A stretch of 64,000 nt of DNA from RHLJ01 sp048058975 (lineage in GTDB: Bacteria > Bacteroidota > Rhodothermia > Balneolales > Balneolaceae), in the NCBI GenBank assembly GCA_048058975.1, contig JBLLNP010000001.1, positions 1-64,000 on the forward strand, written 5' to 3'. The position numbers were made by a program, and so were the translations under genes. Under the pieces are notes generated by a model, which was given only the letters and a program-made list of their open reading frames with translations, was not told where the DNA came from and ran no database searches. Shown here one piece after another: positions 26,911-36,625 of this stretch. Positions within the stretch are counted from its first letter, which is position 1. The number at the start of each line of letters is the position of its first letter.

Positions 26911-28053
26911 ATGAATATTGGAATTGTTTGTTACCCTACCTTTGGTGGAAGCGGTGTAGTAGCAACAGAACTAGCTAAAGTACTTTCAAAAAAGGGTCAC
27001 AAAATCCACATTTTGAGTTATTCAAGGCCCGCCCGGCTTGATAGCTTTGATACTAATATTAGCTATCACGAAGTGTCGATAAATTCATATCCACTGTTTG
27101 ACTACCCCCCTTATGCACTCGCGCTTGCCTCTCAAATGGTGAACCTCATAGAATATGAAAACCTGGATTTATTGCATGTGCACTATGCGCTACCACACGC
27201 AACCAGTGCCTATCTTGCAAAGCAAATTATGATTGAGCGGGGCAAAACGGTTCCCATTGTTACCACACTTCACGGAACGGATATTACACTGGTAGGAAAA
27301 GACCCGAGTTATAAACACGTGGTGGAGTTTTCGATAGATAAAAGTGACGGAGTAACCGCGGTTTCGAATTACCTGAAAGAGGAAACCTATCTTAATTTTG
27401 ATATCAAACAGGATATTAAAGTCATTCCAAACTTCATCGATTTGGGTCGCTTTCAGAAATCCAATAAAAGTCATTTTAAGAAAGCCATTTGTCCCGATGG
27501 CGAAAAGGTTGTCGTTCACGTTTCAAATTTCAGGAAAGTGAAGAGAGTACCGGAAGTAATCACGGTATTTTCTAAAATACTGGAACACGGAATCGGTGCT
27601 AAACTTTTGCTGGTAGGAGATGGGCCGGATCGCCAAAAGGCTGAACAACAATGTCGGGACCTGGGAATTTGTGAGCACACCCGTTTTCTAGGTAAGCTGG
27701 ATGAAGTGGAAGACGTGCTTTCTATTGCCGATCTGTTTTTAATCCCTTCAGGTTCTGAGACGTTTGGTCTGGCTGCTCTGGAAGCAATGAGTTGCTCTGT
27801 TCCGGTTATAAGTTCCAATATAGGCGGACTCCCGGAAGTAAATATAGATGGAGAAACCGGGTACTTGTGCGATTTGGACGATGTGGAATGCATGGCAAAA
27901 CATGCGGTAAACATTCTTTCAAATCAGGACTTACACGACCAACTTTCAGCAAACGCCAGAAAAAGAGCCGAACTCTTCAACCAGGATTTAGTGGTTGAGA
28001 TGTATGAGTCGTTCTACAAAGAGGTGAGTGAACAAGTACTTCCGGTTCACTAA
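26911..28053 (+). CDS. bshA: N-acetyl-alpha-D-glucosaminyl L-malate synthase BshA
   Basis: 380 residues, GT4 fold. It makes GlcNAc-malate from UDP-GlcNAc and L-malate, the first step of bacillithiol synthesis. The N-terminus MNIGIVCYPTFGGSGVVATE, HVHYALPHA, TTLHGTDITLVG and the ESETFGLAALEAM-type donor motif (here GSETFGLAALEA) are diagnostic of BshA. CAGGAG lies 12 nt before the ATG. It diverges from the Bat genes. No bshB or bshC is in the window. Cytoplasmic. Confidence 0.93.
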   Translation: MNIGIVCYPTFGGSGVVATELAKVLSKKGHKIHILSYSRPARLDSFDTNISYHEVSINSYPLFDYPPYALALASQMVNLIEYENLDLLHVHYALPHATSAYLAKQIMIERGKTVPIVTTLHGTDITLVGKDPSYKHVVEFSIDKSDGVTAVSNYLKEETYLNFDIKQDIKVIPNFIDLGRFQKSNKSHFKKAICPDGEKVVVHVSNFRKVKRVPEVITVFSKILEHGIGAKLLLVGDGPDRQKAEQQCRDLGICEHTRFLGKLDEVEDVLSIADLFLIPSGSETFGLAALEAMSCSVPVISSNIGGLPEVNIDGETGYLCDLDDVECMAKHAVNILSNQDLHDQLSANARKRAELFNQDLVVEMYESFYKEVSEQVLPVH

Positions 28054-28069
28054 TTAAACCTCTTAGTTT

Positions 28070-28132
28070 GTCATCCCGGACTTGATCCGGGATCTGATAT
28101 TGAAACAGATGCTGAAACTAGTTCAGCATGAC
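28070..28132. repeat. GTCAT...ATGAC double-hairpin element between bshA and sucC
   Basis: It begins GTCAT (28070-28074) and ends ATGAC (28128-28132). Inside are two perfect stems, ATCCCGGA/TCCGGGAT (28073-28093) and TGCTGAA/TTCAGCA (28110-28128). It lies between convergent genes, where it could stop or protect both transcripts. Confidence 0.65.
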
Positions 28133-28151
28133 TACATTGCATCTAATCGGT

Positions 28152-29357
28152 TTAAGCCAGTACGTTAGAAACTTCCTGAGCGGCTTCTTTAAGTAGTACC
28201 GCAGAAATCACATTTAACCCTGAGTTGTCGATGATTTCTTTAGCTTCGGCTGCGTTGGTTCCCTGTAGTCTTACAATGATTGGTACATTCTGAACTTTTT
28301 CAGCGATCTCCGGATCTTTAACCGCTTCAATTACTCCGTTTGCAACACGGTCGCAGCGTACAATTCCACCAAAAATATTGATCAGGATGGCTTTTACGTT
28401 AGGGTCATCAAGAATAATGCGGAATCCGTTTTTTACCGTTTCAACGTTAGCTCCACCGCCTACATCCAGGAAGTTAGCAGGCTCACCACCGGAAAGCTTA
28501 ATAATATCCATGGTTGCCATTGCAAGTCCGGCTCCGTTCACCATGCAACCTACATTACCATCGAGTTTGATGTAGTTCAAGTTGTACTTTTGGGCTTCCA
28601 GTTCATACGGGTCTTCTTCCGCTTCGTCTTTCAGTTCGGCAAGATCTTTATGACGGAATAAAGCATTCCCGTCGAGAGTTACTTTTGCATCCAGAGCAAG
28701 AATATCATTTTCTGGAGTTAGGATAAGAGGATTGATCTCAAACATGTCGGAATCAATTTCCAAATAAGCATTGTAGATGGCCATGATGAACTTGATTCCT
28801 TTCTTGAGCGCTTCGCCTTCAAGTCCCAATGCAAAAGCTAGATGTCGTGCCTGATTTACCTGGAGGGGCATACCCGGCTCAACCCATTCTTTAATGATTT
28901 TCTCAGGAGTTTCTTCTGCTACTTTTTCGATTTCAACACCGCCTTCGGTAGAAACCATAATCACGTTTTTTGAAATGCTTCGATCTAATAGGATTCCCAG
29001 GTAAAATTCTTTCTCGATGTCCACCCCATCAGTAACGTATAAGCGCTGTACCAGCTGGCCTTCTTCCCCGGTCTGGATGGTTACCAAGACATCACCTAAC
29101 AGTGACTCTGCTGCGGCTTTTACTTCTTCAACCGATTTGCAAAGAATAACACCTTTGGCATTGTTCTTTTTTGTGCGACCCTTTCCACGTCCACCGGCAT
29201 GAATCTGAGCTTTTACAACAAAGAGAGTAGCCCCGTTTGCTTCAAGTTCTTTGGCAGCATCAACTGCGCCTTCAACCGTTGTAGCGGCAATTCCATCAGG
29301 TACAGGAACGCCATATTTTTTTAAAATTTCTTTCGCTTGATACTCGTGGATTTTCAT
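28152..29357 (-). CDS. sucC: Succinate-CoA ligase (ADP-forming) subunit beta
   Basis: 401 residues, the usual family length. N-terminal ATP-grasp domain starting MKIHEYQAKEILKKYGVPVP, with the HAGGRGKG nucleotide-binding loop, and a C-terminal domain with GGEPANFLDVGGG and INIFGGI. It forms succinate and ATP from succinyl-CoA in the TCA cycle together with SucD. sucD is not adjacent, which is common in Bacteroidota. Convergent with bshA. Confidence 0.96.
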   Translation of the reverse strand: MKIHEYQAKEILKKYGVPVPDGIAATTVEGAVDAAKELEANGATLFVVKAQIHAGGRGKGRTKKNNAKGVILCKSVEEVKAAAESLLGDVLVTIQTGEEGQLVQRLYVTDGVDIEKEFYLGILLDRSISKNVIMVSTEGGVEIEKVAEETPEKIIKEWVEPGMPLQVNQARHLAFALGLEGEALKKGIKFIMAIYNAYLEIDSDMFEINPLILTPENDILALDAKVTLDGNALFRHKDLAELKDEAEEDPYELEAQKYNLNYIKLDGNVGCMVNGAGLAMATMDIIKLSGGEPANFLDVGGGANVETVKNGFRIILDDPNVKAILINIFGGIVRCDRVANGVIEAVKDPEIAEKVQNVPIIVRLQGTNAAEAKEIIDNSGLNVISAVLLKEAAQEVSNVLA

Positions 29358-29528
29358 AAGAAAAGGTTCTTAAGTGCTTTAACTGATGGTAAAATTTTAG
29401 GACGCAATAATACCCAGAATAGCGACTAAAAGAAAGGATAAGAAGTGGAAGGAATTATCCAAGTTATTCATCAAATGCCTTTTAATCACAGCGATTAAAT
29501 TTTACCTTGTACGATTACAGAAGCCCTT

Positions 29529-30680
29529 ATGCATCCAAAAAAATCAAAAATCCTCATCGTATTCGGAACCCGCCCTGAAGCCATTAAAATGGCTCCGGTT
29601 GTGAAGGAGTTCCAGAAGTTCCCGGAGGAATTTGAGACCAGAGTGTGTGTAACTGCTCAACACCGTGGGATGCTGGATCAGGTATTGGTTTTTTTTGAAA
29701 TCGAACCTGATTTTGATCTGGATTTGATGAAGCCAAATCAGAATCTGTACGGTCTTACGTCCGCTATCATTGAGTCTTTTGGAAAAGTAGTCGAAGAGTA
29801 CAAACCGGATTTTGTATATGTTCATGGAGACACTACAACTTCGTTTGCAGCCTCACTTTGTGCATTTTACTCTGGAGCGAAAGTTTGTCATGTAGAGGCA
29901 GGTCTTAGAACAAACAACAAAAGAGCTCCTTACCCTGAAGAGATAAACAGGCAGCTTACAAGCAGGCTTACGGACATTCATTTTGCTCCAACTCAACAAG
30001 CCAAAGAGAATCTTCTCAAAGAAAATGTTGATGAAAGCCAGATTGTTGTAACAGGAAATACCGTAATTGACGCCTTGCATCTTTGTTTAGAAAAGTTGAA
30101 ATCATATTCATCGGAAGAATTAGATTCAGTAAAAAAGCTGATCAATCCAGGAAAGAAACTTATTTTGGTTACCGGACACAGGCGCGAAAATTTTGGAGAT
30201 GGATTTGTCCAGATATGTAAAGCTCTGGAAGAAATAGCTGTACATGAGGAAGTACAAATCATCTACCCAGTCCATCTCAATCCAAATGTGCGAAAACCAG
30301 TATTTGATATTTTAGGACAAGTGGAAAATATTCGATTAGTTGAGCCACTGTCTTATGAAACGTTTGTTTGGCTGATGAATCAAAGCTATCTGATTATTAC
30401 CGATAGCGGCGGTATTCAGGAAGAAGCTCCTTCATTAGGAAAGCCGGTTTTATTGATGAGGGAGGTTTCAGAGCGTCCCGAGGCGTTAGAGGCAGGAGTG
30501 ATTCTGGTTGGATCAGATAAGGAAAAAATCGTGAAGGAATGCCTTTCTTTAATTGATGATAGAAACCGATATACATCACTGGCTTCAGTTTCAAATCTTT
30601 ATGGAGATGGAAAGTCAGCAATAAAGATTGTTGATTTTCAAAAAGGCTGTCAGATTAATCAATCCAATAACGTTTTTTGA
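29529..30680 (+). CDS. wecB: UDP-N-acetylglucosamine 2-epimerase (non-hydrolysing)
   Basis: 383 residues. GTRPEAIKMAPV near the N-terminus, HVEAGLRT, TGHRRENFG and TDSGGIQEEAP are the family signatures. It interconverts UDP-GlcNAc and UDP-ManNAc, a precursor for surface polysaccharides, and stands at the left border of the polysaccharide locus. A small inverted repeat (TTAATC/GATTAA, 29482-29498) and TACCTTGT lie upstream as possible control elements. No UDP-ManNAc dehydrogenase is in the window, so ManNAc itself may be the sugar used. Confidence 0.95.
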   Translation: MHPKKSKILIVFGTRPEAIKMAPVVKEFQKFPEEFETRVCVTAQHRGMLDQVLVFFEIEPDFDLDLMKPNQNLYGLTSAIIESFGKVVEEYKPDFVYVHGDTTTSFAASLCAFYSGAKVCHVEAGLRTNNKRAPYPEEINRQLTSRLTDIHFAPTQQAKENLLKENVDESQIVVTGNTVIDALHLCLEKLKSYSSEELDSVKKLINPGKKLILVTGHRRENFGDGFVQICKALEEIAVHEEVQIIYPVHLNPNVRKPVFDILGQVENIRLVEPLSYETFVWLMNQSYLIITDSGGIQEEAPSLGKPVLLMREVSERPEALEAGVILVGSDKEKIVKECLSLIDDRNRYTSLASVSNLYGDGKSAIKIVDFQKGCQINQSNNVF

Positions 30681-30722
30681 TCAAAAGGTTTTATATTTAC
30701 CGACTGATTTCAAAGAAAAGGA

Positions 30723-31280
30723 ATGCCTCGCTTGAATAAAGCTAAAATCATGACAGAAGAGGATCTAAATCGCACCTACCTGCGATTTGCTCATCAATTC
30801 CTTGAATCTTATGATGATCCATCCCGACTTGCAATTATCGGTATGCAAACCCGGGGAGTTTATATGGGTAAGCGGATTTTGGAAAGCATTGAAAAAGAGT
30901 TTAGCACGCCGGTGGATTTCGGAATTCTGGATGTTACTTTTTACCGGGATGACTTTCGTTCTAAATTAAAAATGCCGGATGTAAAGGTCACAGAAATTCC
31001 GTTCGACCTATACGACCGGGATGTTGTGCTAGTAGATGATGTGCTTTATACGGGGAGAACGGTACGTTCTGCTATGGATGCTCTCATGAGCTATGGCAGG
31101 CCAAGAAAAATCCAATTCTGTTGTATGGTTGACCGTGGCCACAGAGAGCTACCTATAGCTCCGGATTTTACAGGAATCTATATACCCACTCATGCTAAAG
31201 AGGAAGTCCGGGTAAAAGTAAAAGAACTGGATGGAGAGGATGCGGTTTATTTGGTAAATGGCGAGGAAGAGGATGAGTAA
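30723..31280 (+). CDS. pyrR: PyrR bifunctional pyrimidine regulator/uracil phosphoribosyltransferase
   Basis: 185 residues, type I phosphoribosyltransferase fold. The PRPP loop is VVLVDDVLYTGRTVRSA (~100-116), matching the PyrR family. PyrR binds pyr mRNA leaders in Firmicutes and can also make UMP from uracil. It is directly coupled to pyrB, as in many pyr operons. No obvious PyrR-binding leader hairpin is seen in the short upstream spacer, so RNA control here is unproven. Confidence 0.92.
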   Translation: MPRLNKAKIMTEEDLNRTYLRFAHQFLESYDDPSRLAIIGMQTRGVYMGKRILESIEKEFSTPVDFGILDVTFYRDDFRSKLKMPDVKVTEIPFDLYDRDVVLVDDVLYTGRTVRSAMDALMSYGRPRKIQFCCMVDRGHRELPIAPDFTGIYIPTHAKEEVRVKVKELDGEDAVYLVNGEEEDE

Positions 31281-32223
31281 GCTTTCCGAAAATTATGAAT
31301 TTAAACAAAAACACCTGCTTGGATTGGCTGATTATTCTGCTGAAGATATAATGTATGTGCTGGAGCAGGCCAAATCATTCCGGGAAATTTTGGAACGACC
31401 GGTTCCCAAAGTACCTACCCTGCGGGATAAAACGATAGTAAATCTGTTTTATGAAAACAGCACCCGAACTAGACTCTCTTTTGAGTTGGCACAGAAAAGG
31501 ATGGGTGCGGATGTGGTTAACTTTTCTGCAAGTACTTCCAGTACAAAGAAAGGGGAATCTCTTAAAGATACTATTCAGAATATTAGCTCCATGAAGATTG
31601 ATATGGTGGTAGTAAGGCATAAAAGTCCGGGTGTGCCTCATTTCCTTACTCAATGTGTGGATGCGGCAATTCTTAACGCTGGAGATGGAGCACACGAGCA
31701 TCCTACTCAAGCCTTGCTGGATATGTTCACTATGCAGCAGCTTTATCCTGATTTGAGGGGAAAGAAAGTTGCTATTATAGGCGACATATCTCACAGCAGG
31801 GTAGTCCGCTCAAATATTATCGGGCTGGTAAAGTTGGGTGCAGAAGTTGTGCTATGCGGTCCCAAAACATTTATGCCTGTTTTTGTAAAAGACCTGGGAG
31901 TTGACGTCTCCTATAATCTGGATGAAACCCTTGGCTGGTGCGATATAGCTATGGCGTTGAGAATACAGCTGGAAAGGCAGGATGAGGGAACGGAACTCTT
32001 TCCTTCTCTAAGAGAATACCACGAAAAATTTGGAATTAAACTGGAACATCTCGAAAAATACCCTGATTTTAAAATCATGCACCCAGGACCAATAAACAGG
32101 GGGGTAGAAATGGAAAGCGAAGTCGCAGATAATGATCGGGCTGTAATTCTTGACCAGGTAACGAACGGGGTGGCCGTTAGAATGGCTGTGCTGTACTTAT
32201 TAAGTGGTGGGAATAGGGTTTAA
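31273..32223 (+). CDS. pyrB: Aspartate carbamoyltransferase catalytic subunit
   Basis: 316 residues from the ATG at 31273, which overlaps the pyrR stop by 8 bp and has GAGGAAGAGG just before it. An ATG at 31258 is less well placed. Catalytic motifs are ENSTRTRLSFE (carbamoyl phosphate binding) and GDGAHEHPTQALLD. It condenses carbamoyl phosphate and aspartate in the second step of pyrimidine synthesis. No pyrI is adjacent. The next gene, a glycosyltransferase, starts 13 bp later, so UMP synthesis and polysaccharide genes may share a transcript. Confidence 0.95.
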   Translation: MSKLSENYEFKQKHLLGLADYSAEDIMYVLEQAKSFREILERPVPKVPTLRDKTIVNLFYENSTRTRLSFELAQKRMGADVVNFSASTSSTKKGESLKDTIQNISSMKIDMVVVRHKSPGVPHFLTQCVDAAILNAGDGAHEHPTQALLDMFTMQQLYPDLRGKKVAIIGDISHSRVVRSNIIGLVKLGAEVVLCGPKTFMPVFVKDLGVDVSYNLDETLGWCDIAMALRIQLERQDEGTELFPSLREYHEKFGIKLEHLEKYPDFKIMHPGPINRGVEMESEVADNDRAVILDQVTNGVAVRMAVLYLLSGGNRV

Positions 32224-32236
32224 TGTGTTTTAGTCA

Positions 32237-33436
32237 ATGAATATTTTATTTGTTATACCTCGATTTCCAAATCCTCCATTAAAGGGTGACCAGCTAATCG
32301 TATATAACAGATTAAAGGGACTAGGTGCGAACTTCAAAATTACTCTTTTACTTTTCTACGAAAATGATAAAGACCTGAAGCAAATTGACGACTTGCACTC
32401 TTTATGTGAAGAAATTATTCCAGTCAAACTTACGAAGCTACAATCCTGGATAAATGTTGCCAAGGCTTTTTTTTCAAATGAACTTCCATTTCAAGTAAAT
32501 TATTACTCATCAAGGGCTTTCGAAAACGAGCTTCAAAAACTGATTCTCAAAAAAAAGTTTGACTTGGTTCATGTTTTTACTCTCAGGTTGGCAGAGTTTA
32601 CAAAGCCGTTGAGAATCCCTGTAGTATATGAGTTGATAGACTCAATGCAATTAAATGTGGAGAACATGGTCAGGGAGGAAAAGTTTTTTAAAAAATGGAT
32701 CTATAAGAAAGAGCAAAAGCGAATTAATAAATACGAAAAGGAATTATGTAGAGATCAAAAGTATCTATGTGTTGTTTCTGAGAAAGACAAACAAAGGATT
32801 AATGAACCTCATATTCATGTAATCCCGAATGGGGTTGATACAGAAAAGTTTTCAAAAAAAGGGATGTATAAAAATGGGGAAATAATTTTTACCGGCAACA
32901 TGGGCTATTTACCAAATGTTCATGCGGTAAAATGGTTTGCAAAAAAGTGTTTTCCAATAGTTAAACAAGCGATTCCGCATGCAACATTTCATATTGTTGG
33001 GGCAAACCCTACATCCTATGTTAAAAGTATGGATGATGGTCATTCTATATTTGTTACTGGATTCGTTGACTCAATGGTTGATGAGCTAAATAAAGCACAA
33101 ATTGCGGTAGCTCCTATGCGTTCCGGGTCAGGAATGCAAAACAAAATTATAGAGGCCATGTCCTGTGAGGTGCCGGTAGTTACAACTCATAATGGTTTGG
33201 AAGGTTTATTTGCAATACCAGACGAAGAAATACTTGTTGCTGATACTCCTAATACGTATGCACAAGCTGTAATTGATCTGCTTAGCGATCAAAAGCTTAG
33301 TGATACTATTGCCATTAATTCTAGAAAATATGTTCAAAAATATCATTCTTGGACTATGAGTAACGGAAAAATATCTGACCTATATATTGAGGTTTTAGCG
33401 GATAAACTCAGAGAGAAAAAAACTTTGATTTCATAA
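32237..33436 (+). CDS. Glycosyltransferase family 4 (polysaccharide locus)
   Basis: 399 residues, GT-B fold. N-terminal Rossmann-type start MNILFVIPRFPNPPLKGDQ; C-terminal donor domain with VIPNGVDTEKF, FTGNMGYLPNVHAVKWF and IEAMSCEVPVVTT. Related to glycosyltransferases of exopolysaccharide clusters. The acceptor and sugar cannot be told from sequence. This is the first gene of the AT-rich part of the locus. Confidence 0.85.
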   Translation: MNILFVIPRFPNPPLKGDQLIVYNRLKGLGANFKITLLLFYENDKDLKQIDDLHSLCEEIIPVKLTKLQSWINVAKAFFSNELPFQVNYYSSRAFENELQKLILKKKFDLVHVFTLRLAEFTKPLRIPVVYELIDSMQLNVENMVREEKFFKKWIYKKEQKRINKYEKELCRDQKYLCVVSEKDKQRINEPHIHVIPNGVDTEKFSKKGMYKNGEIIFTGNMGYLPNVHAVKWFAKKCFPIVKQAIPHATFHIVGANPTSYVKSMDDGHSIFVTGFVDSMVDELNKAQIAVAPMRSGSGMQNKIIEAMSCEVPVVTTHNGLEGLFAIPDEEILVADTPNTYAQAVIDLLSDQKLSDTIAINSRKYVQKYHSWTMSNGKISDLYIEVLADKLREKKTLIS

Positions 33437-33448
33437 GGGAATGTTTTT

Positions 33449-34570
33449 TTGAATAAAAAAAAAATAAAAATTGTTCAGATTTCTTCCGTTCACCCTTCAA
33501 ATGACACAAGAATTTTCTACAAAATTTGTAAGTCTCTTGTTGGTAATGGCTTTAGTGTTGATTTAATTATTCAACATGAGAAAAATGAAATTAAAGAGGG
33601 TGTTCAGATTTATGCTCTACCGATTGCAAATAGTAAGATCGACCGTCCTTTAAAAATCATCCCGAAATTGATAATTAAATGCCTAAAGTACCCAAGAGGA
33701 ACCATTATTCATTTTCATGACCCGGAGCTAATCCCTTTTGGTTTATTTCTTAAACTATTTGGATATAGAGTTATTTATGATGTTCATGAGGATATGCCAA
33801 AGGATATATTAACAAAAAAATGGATACCTACATTTTTTAGAAAGGGTTTGTCAGTGCTAATAGATAAATCGGAACAGTTATCATCGATTGTACTTGACTC
33901 CATAATAACTGTAGTTCCAACCTTAACGGCTCGCTTTAAAAGATCTTCTGTAGTCGAAATACGAAATTATCCCGTTTTGGAAGATTTGAATATCAAAAGG
34001 GTGGATACATCAGATAATGATGACTCATATGTCATATATATAGGTGACTTCACATCAAGAAGGGGGATACCGACTTTAGTAGAAGCAATGGGATACGTTA
34101 AAGGTAACACTAAACTATATCTAGGAGGCCGTTTTTCAGAGCCAGGGCTTGAAGAAAGTTTAAAAAAATTTGATGGATGGGAAAGAACAAGATTTTTAGG
34201 ATGGGTGAATAGAGAACAAGTCTATGAGATTATGAGTTCTTCTGTAGCGGGTTTAATAGTAAGTGATGATGTGCCAGGACACAGTGATAGCTTACCGGTA
34301 AAAATGTTTGAATACATGACCGCAGGCGTTCCTGTTATAGCTTCCAATTTCGCGTTGTGGAAAAACATAATTGAGGGAGAGAAATGTGGTATTTTGGTGA
34401 ATTCAAACAACCCAAAAGAAATTGCAGATGCTATTTCTTGGCTAGAAGAGCACAAAGAAGAAGCAAAAAAAATGGGTTTAAGAGGTCAAAAAGCCGTACT
34501 GGAAAAATATAACTGGGGTACAGAAGAAAAAAAGTTACTTAAACTGTATGAAGAGTTAGTTACTTCCTGA
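33449..34570 (+). CDS. Glycosyltransferase (GT4-type, polysaccharide locus)
   Basis: 373 residues from a TTG start at 33449 with GGGA 8 nt upstream; the first residues (MNKKKIKIVQISSVHP) fit a normal GT N-terminus, so TTG is probably real. Motifs: HFHDPELIPFG, YDVHEDMPKD, a C-terminal GT_1-like domain with FLGWVNREQVYEIM and the DVPGHSDSLPVKMFEYM donor loop. Its 3' end overlaps the convergent methyltransferase gene by 11 bp. Confidence 0.83.
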   Translation: MNKKKIKIVQISSVHPSNDTRIFYKICKSLVGNGFSVDLIIQHEKNEIKEGVQIYALPIANSKIDRPLKIIPKLIIKCLKYPRGTIIHFHDPELIPFGLFLKLFGYRVIYDVHEDMPKDILTKKWIPTFFRKGLSVLIDKSEQLSSIVLDSIITVVPTLTARFKRSSVVEIRNYPVLEDLNIKRVDTSDNDDSYVIYIGDFTSRRGIPTLVEAMGYVKGNTKLYLGGRFSEPGLEESLKKFDGWERTRFLGWVNREQVYEIMSSSVAGLIVSDDVPGHSDSLPVKMFEYMTAGVPVIASNFALWKNIIEGEKCGILVNSNNPKEIADAISWLEEHKEEAKKMGLRGQKAVLEKYNWGTEEKKLLKLYEELVTS

Positions 34571-35408
34571 GCCAAATCCGGCATAAGTTTGGAAATAAAT
34601 AGTAAGACTTAGTTCTAAAAAGCTTTGAAAGTACATAATAGAGAATAGAAAGAAGAATTGGAGGAGATTCTTTCCAACGATTCGAGTAGTTGTATGGACT
34701 ATAGAATGGATAAGAGTTTTTCCAGTTAGGATAGGAGTTAAAGGTTAATGTTTTGCTGACCGGTTTAAATTTTTTCCTAATAGGATTCAACCTGAAGGGA
34801 CTCACAAAGTCATTTAGTGGTTTATTCTTAACACCAAATAAGCCCGTATAAAACTTTCTGTATTTCTTTGGAATCCAATGGCTGAAAGGCACTTTGTTAT
34901 CGTGCAAAACTAGAGGAAATAATTTATTTGGGGTAGTTAATACAACCATTTTTTTTGCAGTATTTGATATTAGGTTGATACATGTATCAATATTTTTTTT
35001 TCCAACATGTTCCAGAGTTTCAACAGATGCAAATATATCAAATTCATTTTCTTGAAATGTTAAGTTTTCCATTGGTCCTGCAATGAAACTACATTTATCC
35101 CTTATTCCCAATATCTCAGAAATTTCTTCTGCTGCCTTCAATCTTGGTACATCAATATCACAAAGAGTAGCTGATTTACCACCAGAAAGAAGGTAGCCGA
35201 AAGCCAGCCAGCCAAAGCCTGCACCACAATCAACCAGCGTAGACTCTTCAATATTAAGATATTCAGATATAGGTTCTATATATCTTTTTACGATATACTG
35301 TAGGGTCTTTTCAAAATCCAGATTATAGTATTCTGTCTCTCTGAGATATTCCAGCTTTGCAATTTGCCGGATTTGTTTAGAAGTAAGTGAAATTAGTTGA
35401 TCAGCCAA
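34560..35408 (-). CDS. Class I SAM-dependent methyltransferase
   Basis: 282 residues. Motif I is LVDCGAGFGWLAFG (~57-70), followed by LCDIDVPRL and SVETLEHVG (post-I/III region). The only plausible start is TTG at 35408, overlapping the upstream glycosyltransferase stop; no ATG occurs before motif I. It probably methylates a sugar or another polymer precursor, judging from its place in the locus. Confidence 0.8.
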   Translation of the reverse strand: MADQLISLTSKQIRQIAKLEYLRETEYYNLDFEKTLQYIVKRYIEPISEYLNIEESTLVDCGAGFGWLAFGYLLSGGKSATLCDIDVPRLKAAEEISEILGIRDKCSFIAGPMENLTFQENEFDIFASVETLEHVGKKNIDTCINLISNTAKKMVVLTTPNKLFPLVLHDNKVPFSHWIPKKYRKFYTGLFGVKNKPLNDFVSPFRLNPIRKKFKPVSKTLTFNSYPNWKNSYPFYSPYNYSNRWKESPPILLSILYYVLSKLFRTKSYYLFPNLCRIWLRK

Positions 35409-36558
35409 GAGTATTTTTATAATTCCATATTAAGTTTTTTTGAAAGCTTTCAATCCCAAAACTTTTAACTACAGTTTCCCGGATACTTTCTGAGTTAAAA
35501 TTATGACAATTCTGGGACATCTTGCGAATACTTTTCTCTAGAATCTCAGGGTTTATATTAGGAATCAGAAAGCCGGTTTCCTTTGTGACAAAATTCCGTG
35601 CAATTCCTGTTTCACTTGCAATAGAAGGCAAGCCTGTGCAGGCGGCTTCTATTAGTGAAAGTCCAAATCCCTCTTTCCGGCTTGGCATGATATAAACATC
35701 AGCAGCGTGGTAATAATCAATAAGTTCAGATGGTTTTTGTGGAGGAATAATATCTACTAGCACATTGGGAACAAGCTCTTTTATTGAAAACTCATCCTCA
35801 ATGTTTCCAACAATATGTATTTTAATTTTATCTGCTAAGCCCAATAAGTTTTTTGAAGATTTAAAAAGTAAATCTATTCCTTTTTCAGGGCGGTTATTCC
35901 CAATACACAAAAAGTGAATCAAACCTTTTTCCCACCCAAGTTTTTTCCTTGCCTCTGCCTTTTGATTCTTTGATGGTAATGTATATGCATTTTCATCAAC
36001 AAGATTTCCTATTTCATAGATCTTATGATTTTCGGAAGGGTATTTTTTCTGAAGATCATGTAAAAGTTCCGGGCCAACAGAAAGTATTCTATCAGCAGAG
36101 GAAATAATATCATTTACATAGGGGACTAAGTTTTTATTCTGAACTGTTCTGTAGTAATCTCCTCCATGAATAGTAAGAACAGTCTTAAATCCTTTCTTAG
36201 CGAAAGAGGGAATTGCTAATCCGCTTGGATATGCAAAATGGAAATGGAACAAATCAAAATCACAATTTAGAGCAGTTAAGAGTCTTTTTGAAAGCGACTT
36301 TTGGATAAGAGATGGAAATCTTTTTTGAGGGAAAGAAATATAGTTTATTCGTTGTTTGATTGAATTTTTTGCCAGTAAATCACTGCTATTGTTTTTAAAG
36401 CGGTTTGTAAAAGGTATTGAAAACGGAGTGGGGGTAAACAGTTTTACAGATTCAATTTCTTCAGTACTCGCTAAAAGTTCCAATTGGTCTTTAATAAACT
36501 TACCTTGGAAAGGATTACGTTTAGTAGGAAATAAATGACTAACAACTGCAATTCTCAA
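35401..36558 (-). CDS. Glycosyltransferase family 4 (polysaccharide locus)
   Basis: 385 residues from a TTG start (MRIAVVSHLFPTKRNPFQG is a typical GT4 N-terminus). The donor-binding end has CIGNNRPEKGIDLLFK, VYIMPSRKEGFGLSLIEAA and GLPSIASETG. It overlaps the following methyltransferase gene by 8 bp and diverges from the flippase gene. Confidence 0.85.
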   Translation of the reverse strand: MRIAVVSHLFPTKRNPFQGKFIKDQLELLASTEEIESVKLFTPTPFSIPFTNRFKNNSSDLLAKNSIKQRINYISFPQKRFPSLIQKSLSKRLLTALNCDFDLFHFHFAYPSGLAIPSFAKKGFKTVLTIHGGDYYRTVQNKNLVPYVNDIISSADRILSVGPELLHDLQKKYPSENHKIYEIGNLVDENAYTLPSKNQKAEARKKLGWEKGLIHFLCIGNNRPEKGIDLLFKSSKNLLGLADKIKIHIVGNIEDEFSIKELVPNVLVDIIPPQKPSELIDYYHAADVYIMPSRKEGFGLSLIEAACTGLPSIASETGIARNFVTKETGFLIPNINPEILEKSIRKMSQNCHNFNSESIRETVVKSFGIESFQKNLIWNYKNTLG

Positions 36559-36625
36559 ACTGGGCTTTGAAATGTATTATTGGAAATATAACAATTATAA
36601 TTCAATGCGAAATTAAGTAGAAAGT

